The position numbers were made by a program, and so were the translations under genes. A stretch of 13,101 nt of DNA, taken from assembly GCA_900556345.1 (NCBI GenBank), contig USOM01000008.1:1-13101 (forward strand), given 5' to 3'. The notes under the pieces were generated by a model. The model made no database searches, was not told the origin of the DNA, and worked only from the letters and a program-made list of their open reading frames with translations. Source of the DNA: an uncultured Clostridium sp. Lineage in GTDB: Bacteria; Bacillota; Clostridia; TANB77; CAG-508. Below are positions 6,746 through 13,101 of this stretch, one piece after another. Each line of letters begins with the position of its first letter. The first letter of the stretch is position 1.

Positions 6746-6754
6746 TAATTAAGG

Positions 6755-6805
6755 GGCTTAAATTTACAATTAATTTTAAAAATTAATTGTAAATTTAAGC
6801 CTTTT
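6755..6805 (+). terminator. Terminator of the rpsF-ssb-rpsR operon
   Basis: A perfect 22-bp stem (6755-6776 with 6780-6801; GGCTTAAATTTA at the base) with a tiny loop, followed by TTTTGTGTT. It starts 9 bases after the rpsR stop. The A-rich left side and T tail make it the clear operon end. Confidence 0.9.
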
Positions 6806-6848
6806 GTGTTACTATAACCAATATATACCAAAATAAAAGGATGATAAA

Positions 6849-8780
6849 ATGAAACTACTAATAACAGAAAAACCATCAGTAGCAAGAGAATTTGCCAAAG
6901 TACTAAAGGTAGATGGCAAAAACAAAGGTGGATATATGGAGTCAAATGGATGGATAATAACATGGTGTGTGGGACACCTAGTAACAATGAGTTATCCAGA
7001 AAAATATGACGAAAAGCTAAAACAATGGAAACTAGACACACTTCCATTTATGCCAAAAGAATACAAATATGAAGTAATAGAAAATGTACAAAAACAATTT
7101 GATATAGTACAAAAACTATTGCAAAGAGAAGATGTAGAAGAAATCTATAATGCGGGCGACTCCGGACGTGAGGGAGAATATATACAAAGATTAGTATTTA
7201 TGATGGCAAAACCAAATCCAAAAGCAGAAATAAAAAGAGTTTGGATAGATTCACAAACAGAAGAAGAAATATCAAGAGGGATAAGAGAAGCAAAAAGTGA
7301 AAGAGAATATGACAGTATATCAGATAGTGCATATTTAAGAGCAAAAGAGGATTATCTTATAGGAATAAATTTCTCAAGATTACTATCAATAATATATGGT
7401 AATAGATTAGCTAGATCTTTAAATCAAGACTATTTTGCAATATCGGTTGGACGTGTTATGACATGTGTATTAGGAATGATAGTAAGTAGAGAAAGAGAAA
7501 TAAGAAACTTTATAAAAACAAAATATTATAAAATAATTGGAACATTTGCGAATGACAAAGGTGAATTTAAGGCCGAATGGAAGGTAAATGAAAAATCAAA
7601 ACTTTTTGAATCTCCTTTACTATATAATGAAAGTGGATTCAAAAAAGAGGAAATAGCAAAAAAATTTATATCATCACTTGAGGGCAAAGCGGCAAAAGTT
7701 ACTGAATTAAAAAAGAGCAAACAAAAAGAAAATCCACCACTTTTATTTAATTTAGCAGAAATACAAAATGAGTGTACAAAAAAATTCAAAATAAAACCTG
7801 ACCAAACATTGGAAATAATTCAAACACTATATGAAAGAAAATTAGTAACATATCCAAGAACAGATGCAAGAGTACTTTCAACAGCTGTTGCAAAAGAAAT
7901 TTCTAAAAACTTAAATGGATTAGCTAAAAACTTCCAGGATGAAGAGATACAAAGTATAATGAAAAAAATGGTAGAAGAAAAATATTCAACAAATCTTGTA
8001 AAAACAAAATATGTAAATGACAGCAAAATAACAGACCACTATGCTATAATTCCAACAGGACAAGGCTTTGAAAATTACAAAGGTTTAAATGAGTTGCAGG
8101 CAAATGTATACAAACTAATTGTAAGAAGATTTTTAGCAATATTTTACCCACCTGCTGAATATAACAAAATAAATGTTACAGTAAATGTAGAAAATGAAAC
8201 ATTTTTAGGAACAGGTAAAGTATGTATAAAAAGAGGATTTTTAGATGTATTAAGACCAGAAAAAAAGCAAGAAAAAGAAATAAAAAAAGACGAAGAGGAA
8301 GAAGAAAACACTAATCTAGATGTGTTAAATACTTTAAAGAAAAATGAAATTTTACAAGTTCAAAATTATGAACTAAAAGATGCAGAAACATCACCACCAT
8401 CAAGATATAACTCGGGAAATTTAGTTTTAGCAATGGAAAATGCGGGAAAATTAATTGAGGAAGAAGAACTTCGTGAGCAAATAAAAGGAGCAGGAATTGG
8501 AACTAGTGCTACTAGGGGAGAGATTATAAAAAAACTAGAAAAAATCCAATACATCCAGATTAATTCTAAGACTCAAATTGTTACTCCAACAGTTAAAGGA
8601 GAGGCAATATATGATGTTGTATATCAAGCTATGCCAGATATTTTAAACCCAAAACTTACTGCAAGTTGGGAAAAAGGATTAGATATGGTTGCTAAAAAAG
8701 AGATTGAACCACAAGTTTTTATGGATAAATTGGAGAATTATATTAGGAGTAAATTTGATAAATTGGTTGTAAAAATGTAA
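6849..8780 (+). CDS. topB: DNA topoisomerase III (type IA)
   Basis: Cuts and rejoins one DNA strand through a 5'-phosphotyrosine; the TopB group mainly resolves linked or recombining DNA molecules. The 643 aa carry the Toprim domain with ITEKPSVA (E7) and NAGDSGREGE (D104, E108, E110), which agrees with the DxGREGE form of Firmicute TopB. SVGRVMT lies near 199-205, and the catalytic tyrosine is Y335 in KLVTYPRTDARVLS. An acidic insert (KKDEEEEEN) lies near 477-490, and GIGTSATRGEIIKKL closes the type IA core. It is shorter than B. subtilis TopB (727 aa) and has no Cys-rich zinc fingers at the C-terminus. The start is ATG 6849 with AAAAGG at 6835-6840. It stands alone, after the rpsR terminator; no clear promoter was found. 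Confidence 0.93.
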   Translation: MKLLITEKPSVAREFAKVLKVDGKNKGGYMESNGWIITWCVGHLVTMSYPEKYDEKLKQWKLDTLPFMPKEYKYEVIENVQKQFDIVQKLLQREDVEEIYNAGDSGREGEYIQRLVFMMAKPNPKAEIKRVWIDSQTEEEISRGIREAKSEREYDSISDSAYLRAKEDYLIGINFSRLLSIIYGNRLARSLNQDYFAISVGRVMTCVLGMIVSREREIRNFIKTKYYKIIGTFANDKGEFKAEWKVNEKSKLFESPLLYNESGFKKEEIAKKFISSLEGKAAKVTELKKSKQKENPPLLFNLAEIQNECTKKFKIKPDQTLEIIQTLYERKLVTYPRTDARVLSTAVAKEISKNLNGLAKNFQDEEIQSIMKKMVEEKYSTNLVKTKYVNDSKITDHYAIIPTGQGFENYKGLNELQANVYKLIVRRFLAIFYPPAEYNKINVTVNVENETFLGTGKVCIKRGFLDVLRPEKKQEKEIKKDEEEEENTNLDVLNTLKKNEILQVQNYELKDAETSPPSRYNSGNLVLAMENAGKLIEEEELREQIKGAGIGTSATRGEIIKKLEKIQYIQINSKTQIVTPTVKGEAIYDVVYQAMPDILNPKLTASWEKGLDMVAKKEIEPQVFMDKLENYIRSKFDKLVVKM

Positions 8781-8795
8781 TTAATTACATTTTTA
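8770..8795 (+). terminator. Palindrome across the topB stop, possible terminator
   Basis: A perfect 26-bp palindrome with 13-base halves (TAAAAATGTAATT and its complement) includes the last codons and TAA stop of topB. The only T run lies within the right arm, so intrinsic termination is uncertain. It may also protect the 3' end against convergent transcription from the mgtC-like gene. Confidence 0.4.
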
Positions 8796-8834
8796 TGTGC
8801 TTAAAAGTGTAAAAAAACACATAAAATAATATAT

Positions 8835-8871
8835 AAAAATAATGGAAGAATACCAAAACTATTCTTCCATT
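8835..8871 (-). terminator. Terminator of the mgtC-like gene, overlapping its last codons
   Basis: On the minus strand a 12-bp stem (AATGGAAGAATA on the plus strand at 8841-8852, pairing with 8860-8871), with a 7-base loop, is followed by ATTTTTATATATT. One arm encodes the last residues and the TAG stop (8859-8861), so a ribosome at the stop would cover half of the hairpin. Confidence 0.8.
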
Positions 8872-9545
8872 ATTTCAGTTACATTTTCCAAAGCACTAAT
8901 ACTTCTTAAAAGTTCATTTTTCTTAAAGCCCTTTTTAGCATATTGCCCAACAATATTAATTATTTCACTATTAGATTCAATTTCATCTTTTTTAGGCCTT
9001 TTAATATGTTTTATATCAACATTAAAATCATTAAATATATTTTCTATTTGTGCTAAAACTTCATTTGAATTTTTAGATATATTTATTTGTAGTTCTAAAA
9101 TATTAAAATGGTCTAATCTATCAGAAATTTTATAAGAATAAGATAAAACTAAATAAACAATTAAAGTTGCAAAAATTCCACCTAAGTAAAAGCCAGCTCC
9201 TATACTTAATCCTATGCAAGTTACAGCAAGAAGTCCAGCGGCTGTAGTTAATCCCTTAACATTAAAACCATCTCTTAAAATTGTTCCAGCACCAATAAAT
9301 CCTATTCCAGAAAGTAATTGTGCAGGAATTCTTGAAGGGTCTATGTCATATTCGCTTGACATATATTCTCCACAAAGCATAATTAAAACAGCACTTACAC
9401 CAACTAAAGAGTGGGTTCTAAATCCAGCAGGTTTATTCCAAGAAGATCTTTCTAATCCGATTACACCTGCAAGAACAAAACCTAATGTTATTCTTAATAA
9501 TGATTGAAACCAAAATGAATTTAGTATGTTTAATACTGATTCCAA
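8859..9545 (-). CDS. MgtC/SapB family membrane protein
   Basis: The 228-aa product has the MgtC/SapB pattern. Hydrophobic segments lie near residues 11-30, 46-60, 76-95, 100-120 and 122-140, with family motifs GVIGLERSSWNKPAGFRTHSL and LLSGIGFIGAGTILRDG, then a soluble ACT-like C-terminal domain (about 148-228). Salmonella MgtC supports growth in low magnesium and inside macrophages; the role of free-standing members in Clostridia is not settled, so no specific function is claimed. The start is TTG at 9545, fixed by AAGGAGG (9553-9559) 7 bases upstream; no nearby ATG fits. It is divergent from minD and monocistronic. Its leader of about 30 bases is too short for a magnesium riboswitch. Confidence 0.9.
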   Translation of the reverse strand: MESVLNILNSFWFQSLLRITLGFVLAGVIGLERSSWNKPAGFRTHSLVGVSAVLIMLCGEYMSSEYDIDPSRIPAQLLSGIGFIGAGTILRDGFNVKGLTTAAGLLAVTCIGLSIGAGFYLGGIFATLIVYLVLSYSYKISDRLDHFNILELQINISKNSNEVLAQIENIFNDFNVDIKHIKRPKKDEIESNSEIINIVGQYAKKGFKKNELLRSISALENVTEIMEE

Positions 9546-9583
9546 AATTTAACCTCCTTAAAATTTTTATTATGAGGATTCCA

Positions 9584-9612
9584 ATTATATCATAAATTTA
9601 GATTGAATTCAA
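9584..9612 (-). promoter_or_regulatory. Promoter of the mgtC-like gene
   Basis: Minus strand TTGAAT (9607-9612), 17-base spacer, perfect TATAAT (9584-9589) with TGA just before it. Transcription would start near 9577, about 32 bases before the TTG start codon. Confidence 0.75.
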
Positions 9613-9675
9613 ATTTTTAGTTTAATTTTTTTTATGAATGAAACAAAAAATATTTCGTATTTTTATGTCAAATTA

Positions 9676-9704
9676 ATGACTTTTTGCCAAATCCATTATA
9701 TGAT
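9676..9704 (+). promoter_or_regulatory. Possible promoter of the minD-minE-rodA-dusB operon
   Basis: ATGACT (9676-9681), 17-base spacer, TATGAT (9699-9704), with several overlapping -10-like words (TATATGATAAT). The -35 is a poor match, so the exact boxes are uncertain, but the plus-strand operon must start in this 9613-9741 gap unless it reads through from elsewhere. Confidence 0.4.
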
Positions 9705-9741
9705 AATACAAGCAAAAAATCCTAAGAAAGGAAGAACAAAA

Positions 9742-10536
9742 ATGGGAGAAGTTATAGTTATCACATCAGGAAAAGGTGGAGTTGGAAAAACAACAACAAC
9801 AGCAAATTTAGGTTCAAGTTTAGCATTAGAAGGAAAAAAAGTAGCATTAATAGATACTGATATCGGACTTCGTAATCTAGATGTTGTAATGGGACTAGAA
9901 AATAGAATAGTATATGACATAGTAGATGTTGTTGAAGGAAAATGTAAATTAAGACAAGCATTAATAAAAGATAAAAGATTCAAAGAACTATATTTATTAC
10001 CAGCAGCCCAAACAAGAGACAAATCAGCAGTAAATGAAGAACAAATGAAAAAATTAACAGAAAGACTAAAAGAAGAATTTGACTATATACTTATAGATTG
10101 CCCAGCAGGTATAGAGCAAGGATTTAAAAATGCGATAGCAGGAGCAACAAGAGCAATAGTTGTATCAACAGCAGAAATATCATCAATAAGAGATGCAGAC
10201 AGAATAATAGGACTTTTAGAATCATCTGAAATAAAAAATCCAGAATTAATAATAAACAGAATAAGACCAAATATGGTAAGAAAAGGCGAAATGATGGATG
10301 TTGATGATATAGTAGATTTATTATCAATAGACCTAATAGGTGTAGTTCCAGATGATGAATACATAATTACACAAACGAATAAAGGAGAACCAGTTATCCA
10401 AAATAAAAAAGCTCCATCAGGAAAAGCATATTTAGAGATAGCAAAAAGAATATTAGGAGAAGACATAGAAGTTACAATACCTGGAAGAGAAAAAGGATTT
10501 TGGGCAAAAATAAAAAGAATCTTTGGAAAAAAATAA
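9742..10536 (+). CDS. minD: Septum site-determining protein MinD (ATPase)
   Basis: ParA/MIN-type ATPase that binds the membrane as an ATP dimer and directs the division inhibitor; MinE stimulates its ATPase. The 264-aa protein has the deviant Walker A GKGGVGKTTTT with signature K11 and K16, DTDIGLRNLD (D38, D40), the Walker B-like strand YILIDCPAG (D119), and a C-terminal amphipathic membrane-targeting helix GFWAKIKRIFGKK (252-264). ATG 9742 follows AAAGGAAG; an in-frame ATG at 9634 would add 36 residues before the conserved start and is rejected. minC is not adjacent, unlike many Clostridia where minC-minD-minE are together. minE follows after 65 bases. Confidence 0.96.
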   Translation: MGEVIVITSGKGGVGKTTTTANLGSSLALEGKKVALIDTDIGLRNLDVVMGLENRIVYDIVDVVEGKCKLRQALIKDKRFKELYLLPAAQTRDKSAVNEEQMKKLTERLKEEFDYILIDCPAGIEQGFKNAIAGATRAIVVSTAEISSIRDADRIIGLLESSEIKNPELIINRIRPNMVRKGEMMDVDDIVDLLSIDLIGVVPDDEYIITQTNKGEPVIQNKKAPSGKAYLEIAKRILGEDIEVTIPGREKGFWAKIKRIFGKK

Positions 10537-10601
10537 ACTAATCTAAAGACAAAAATAAAAATGTATTAAGTTACATAATAATGGAAACTGGAGGGAATCA
10601 A

Positions 10602-11246
10602 ATGTTTGAAAACATTAAAAACATTTTTAAAAGAAGTAAAAAAAGAGAATTATTAAAGTCAAGTTCAAAAGATACTGCAAAAGAAAGGTTACATTTAGTA
10701 CTAATGCAAGATAGAGCAAATGTTTCAGCAGACTTTTTAGATTTAATGAGACAAGAAATAATAGAGGTAATAAAAAAATATATAGATATAGATGAAGAAG
10801 CGATGGATGTAAGATTAGCTACAGAAACAAATGAAGATGGAACACAGGGAGCACCAGCTTTATATGCAAATATTCCTATAATTAATATAAAAGATGAAAC
10901 AAGACAGATGAGTAAAACTAATCAAGAAAATCATTTAGAACCTAATGGAATAAAGATAGAATCAAAGAAAACAGTAAATGAAGAAAAAATGCCTGAAACA
11001 GAAAATAAAAAGAATGATGAAAATAATGAAGAATACACTGAAGAAAAAACAGAAGAAGTAATACAAGAATCAAAAGAAGAAACAAAAGAAGAGAAAAAAG
11101 AAAACAAAGATGAAAACGAAAATAAAGAAGAAAAGCCAGAAAAATCTACTGAAAAAGCAAACCAAAATGAAACAGTAAAAAAGGAAACAACAGAGAAAAA
11201 AGATAAAAAAGAAATAAAAGAAGAGAAAAAAGAAAATGAAGAGTAG
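10602..11246 (+). CDS. minE: MinE, with a long Glu/Lys-rich C-terminal extension
   Basis: Topological specificity factor that drives MinD off the membrane. Residues 1-98 make a normal MinE: the amphipathic membrane end MFENIKNIFKRSKK, the MinD-contacting strand/helix KERLHLVLMQDRA, then DFLDLMRQEIIEVIKKYIDI and the dimer strands DVRLATE and ALYANIPI. MinE usually ends here at about 90 residues. This frame goes on for about 116 more residues of Glu, Lys, Asn and Thr with almost no hydrophobic residues, including two KEEKKEN repeats encoded by identical 21-base DNA (11084-11104 and 11216-11236). The start is ATG 10602 after GGAGGG (10590-10595); ATG 10581 lies upstream of that site and is rejected. 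The stop overlaps the rodA start by 11 bases. Confidence 0.9.
   Translation: MFENIKNIFKRSKKRELLKSSSKDTAKERLHLVLMQDRANVSADFLDLMRQEIIEVIKKYIDIDEEAMDVRLATETNEDGTQGAPALYANIPIINIKDETRQMSKTNQENHLEPNGIKIESKKTVNEEKMPETENKKNDENNEEYTEEKTEEVIQESKEETKEEKKENKDENENKEEKPEKSTEKANQNETVKKETTEKKDKKEIKEEKKENEE
11084..11236 (+). repeat. Identical 21-base direct repeats in the minE tail
   Basis: The same 21 bases, beginning AAAAGAAGAGAAA, occur at 11084-11104 and 11216-11236, 132 bases apart, and encode KEEKKE both times. The second copy runs into the A of the rodA start codon, so the Glu/Lys codons also supply its purine-rich ribosome binding region. A low-complexity origin is likely. Confidence 0.7.
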
Positions 11247-12342
11247 AATTTTTAAAAATATGGAGTGGATGATATTAATATCGGCACTTTTACTAAGTAT
11301 AGTAGGTTTTGTAGCTTTATATTCTGCAACACAATCAAGTGGTTTTGATGAATTAAAAAAACAAGTAATGTGGTTTGGAGTAAGTATTGTAATAATGCTT
11401 GTAATAATGCTTGTAGATTATGATGTATGGGCAAAATTATCACCGGTATTTTATGGAATATCAATAATATTGCTAATAGCGGTGCTGTTTACAAAAGCCA
11501 GAAATGGGGCAAGCAGTTGGTTTAAAATAGGAGCATTTACATTACAGCCAGGAGAACTTGCAAAAGTTGCCGTTATTTTATTTACATCATCTACAATTGT
11601 AAAAGTACAGGAAAGAGGAAAATTTGAAATAAATGTATTTTGGAAACTGTGTGTAACACTTTTAACAGTCATTTTTCCAGTATTTTTAATAATATTACAA
11701 CCAGATTATGGAACAGCAGCAGCTTATTTAGTGTCACTAGTTTTAATGTTATATGTATCAGGAATAGACAAAAAATATATAATAGTAGCATCAATATTAC
11801 TTGTTATAGCTCTTCCGCTGGCATATTTCTTTGTATTACCAAATCACGCTAAAACAAGAATTGATATATTTTTAAATCCTGAATCAGATCCGAAAGGAGC
11901 AGGATACAATGTATTACAGTCAAAAATAGCTATAGGTTCAGGAGAACTTACAGGAATGGGATTATTAAATGGAAACCAGACACAATTAGGGTATTTATCA
12001 CCTAAAACGACAGACTTTATCTATTCTGTTGTAGGAGAAGAGATGGGATTTATAATTTCAGCAGCTGTAATACTAGTCTATGTAACATTAATTACTAAAT
12101 CCTTGTATGTTGCCAAAACTGCAAGTGATGATTTAGGTTCATATATAGCAGCAGGAATAAGTGGAATATTTTTATTTCACATGGCAGAAAATATAGGAAT
12201 GACACTAGGACTACTTCCAATAACAGGAGTTCCATTATTATTTATAAGTTATGGTGGAAGTTCAATGATAACAAGCTATATATGTATAGGATTACTTCTA
12301 AATATTAGTGGAAATAGAAAAAAGACAATATTTATAAAATAA
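11236..12342 (+). CDS. rodA: Rod shape-determining protein RodA (SEDS peptidoglycan glycosyltransferase)
   Basis: Multi-pass membrane enzyme that polymerises lipid II into glycan strands during elongation, working with a class B PBP. The 368 aa contain about ten hydrophobic segments and the SEDS signatures LQPDYGTA (D157), NVLQSKIAIGSGELTGMG, TTDFIYSVVGEEMGF with the conserved acidic D260, and ITGVPLLFISYGGSS. The loop pattern with LLNGNQTQLGYLSPKTTDFI favours RodA over FtsW. The start ATG 11236 lies inside the end of minE (11-base overlap), so translation is probably coupled. No partner PBP gene is seen here. Next to min genes, it joins the cell elongation and division-site functions, an arrangement known in Clostridia. 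Confidence 0.92.
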   Translation: MKSRIFKNMEWMILISALLLSIVGFVALYSATQSSGFDELKKQVMWFGVSIVIMLVIMLVDYDVWAKLSPVFYGISIILLIAVLFTKARNGASSWFKIGAFTLQPGELAKVAVILFTSSTIVKVQERGKFEINVFWKLCVTLLTVIFPVFLIILQPDYGTAAAYLVSLVLMLYVSGIDKKYIIVASILLVIALPLAYFFVLPNHAKTRIDIFLNPESDPKGAGYNVLQSKIAIGSGELTGMGLLNGNQTQLGYLSPKTTDFIYSVVGEEMGFIISAAVILVYVTLITKSLYVAKTASDDLGSYIAAGISGIFLFHMAENIGMTLGLLPITGVPLLFISYGGSSMITSYICIGLLLNISGNRKKTIFIK

Positions 12343-12358
12343 AATCAGGAGCAGTTAA

Positions 12359-13101
12359 ATGTATTTGCACAAATTAAAAATAGGAAATGTAGAATTAAAA
12401 AATAATATTTTATTAGCTCCAATGGCAGGTATAACAGACCTGCCATTTAGACTAATATGTGAAAAATTTGAGCCAGGGCTTGTATGCACAGAAATGGTAA
12501 GTTCAAAAGCAATATTTTATGGAGATGAAAAAACAAAAAAGTTAATGAATCTCGAAGGCGAAAAAAGACCAGTAAGTATTCAAATATTTGGCTCAGATTT
12601 AGAGGCTTTTGAGTATGCTACAAAATATGTATCAAATTTAGCAGATATAATTGATATAAATATGGGATGCCCTGCACCAAAAGTTGTAAAAAATGGTGAT
12701 GGAAGTAAGCTTCTATTAGATCTAGAAAAAGCAAAAGATATACTGGAAACAGTTGTAAAAAACTCAAAAGTACCTGTAACACTAAAATTTAGAAAAGGAT
12801 GGGATAGCGAACATATTGTAGCAACTGAAATTGCAAAAATAGCTCAGCAAGCTGGAATCTCAGCAATTACAATACATGGAAGAACAAGAGCAGAATATTA
12901 TTCTGGAAAGGCAGATTTAAAAATAATAAAAAAAGTAAAAGAATCTGTAAATATACCGGTTATAGGAAATGGCGATGTAGTAGATGAAGAATCTGCAAAA
13001 GAAATGTTTGAGAAAACTGGCGTAGATGGAATAATGATAGGAAGAGCATCTATGGGAAATCCTTGGATATTTAAAAAAATAAAATATTATTTAGAAACAG
13101 G
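12359..13101 (+). CDS. dusB: tRNA-dihydrouridine synthase (DusB type), 3' end outside the window
   Basis: FMN enzyme that reduces uridine to dihydrouridine in tRNA. 247 codons are visible and the frame is open at the right edge. The TIM-barrel motifs are clear: NILLAPMAGITDLPFR near the start, DIINMGCPAPKVVKNGDGS-type sequence (seen as IDINMGCPAPKV) with the catalytic C104, TIHGRTRAEYYSG, IPVIGNGDV, and the FMN phosphate-binding GVDGIMIGRASMGNPWIF. ATG 12359 follows AGGAG (12347-12351) by 7 bases and lies 16 bases after rodA, so it belongs to the same operon. DusB is the usual form in Firmicutes. About 75 C-terminal residues are expected to be missing. Confidence 0.93.
   Translation, partial: MYLHKLKIGNVELKNNILLAPMAGITDLPFRLICEKFEPGLVCTEMVSSKAIFYGDEKTKKLMNLEGEKRPVSIQIFGSDLEAFEYATKYVSNLADIIDINMGCPAPKVVKNGDGSKLLLDLEKAKDILETVVKNSKVPVTLKFRKGWDSEHIVATEIAKIAQQAGISAITIHGRTRAEYYSGKADLKIIKKVKESVNIPVIGNGDVVDEESAKEMFEKTGVDGIMIGRASMGNPWIFKKIKYYLET

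Noticed and set aside
6802..6848. Promoter for topB
   Set aside because: TATA-like words exist (TATAAC, TATACC) but none has a -35 at a sensible distance, so no promoter is annotated.
8842..9135. Plus-strand open frame of 97 codons opposite the mgtC-like gene
   Set aside because: It is the antisense of a clearly conserved membrane protein and starts in that gene's terminator hairpin.
9546..9600. Magnesium riboswitch ahead of the mgtC-like gene
   Set aside because: The leader from the predicted start of transcription to TTG is about 32 bases, far too short for an M-box type element.
9634..9741. Longer MinD start at ATG 9634
   Set aside because: It would add 36 non-conserved residues and lies upstream of the candidate promoter; ATG 9742 has a ribosome binding site and begins the canonical MinD N-terminus.
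11084..11236. CRISPR or transposon repeat in the minE tail
   Set aside because: The repeats are low-complexity Glu/Lys codons inside an open frame; only two copies and no spacer or terminal repeat structure.

Overview
The window is strongly A+T-rich, low-GC Gram-positive chromosomal DNA. PolC-type replicative polymerase together with both MinD and MinE, strong AAGGAGG ribosome binding sites and the order minD-minE-rodA point to an anaerobic Firmicute of class Clostridia (inference; most Bacilli lack MinE). Bases 1-54 are not biological: they are an Illumina Nextera i7 adapter fused to the end of the contig, so the left end is an assembly edge and the first gene is truncated there.

Layout, left to right. 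(1) 57-506: 3' part of a Nudix hydrolase gene, overlapping the start of polC, whose probable promoter lies inside it. (2) 481-4933: polC, the DNA polymerase III alpha subunit with built-in proofreading exonuclease. It is split into two frames by one apparent extra C at 3262; every domain is otherwise present (1483 aa when restored). (3) 4978-5487: two small minus-strand genes of unknown function, each a complete transcription unit with its own terminator. They share a nearly identical block of about 32 bp containing the promoter. (4) 5562-6805: the rpsF-ssb-rpsR operon (ribosomal S6, single-strand DNA binding protein, ribosomal S18), with a promoter, a leader hairpin and a strong terminator. 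(5) 6849-8780: topB, a type IA topoisomerase III. (6) 8859-9545, minus: an MgtC/SapB family membrane protein with a TTG start. (7) 9742 to the end, plus: minD, minE, rodA and a dusB gene that runs off the window.

Most genes are core functions. PolC, SSB and TopB act on DNA replication and topology. MinD/MinE place the division site, and RodA polymerises wall glycan for elongation. S6, S18 and DusB serve the ribosome and tRNA. minC is not next to minD. No mobile element, CRISPR array, tRNA or rRNA was seen, and no stretch over 300 bases lacks a gene.

The least explained parts are the paired small genes with duplicated promoters (4978-5557) and a MinE carrying a Glu/Lys-rich tail of about 116 residues, longer than the normal MinE domain itself.
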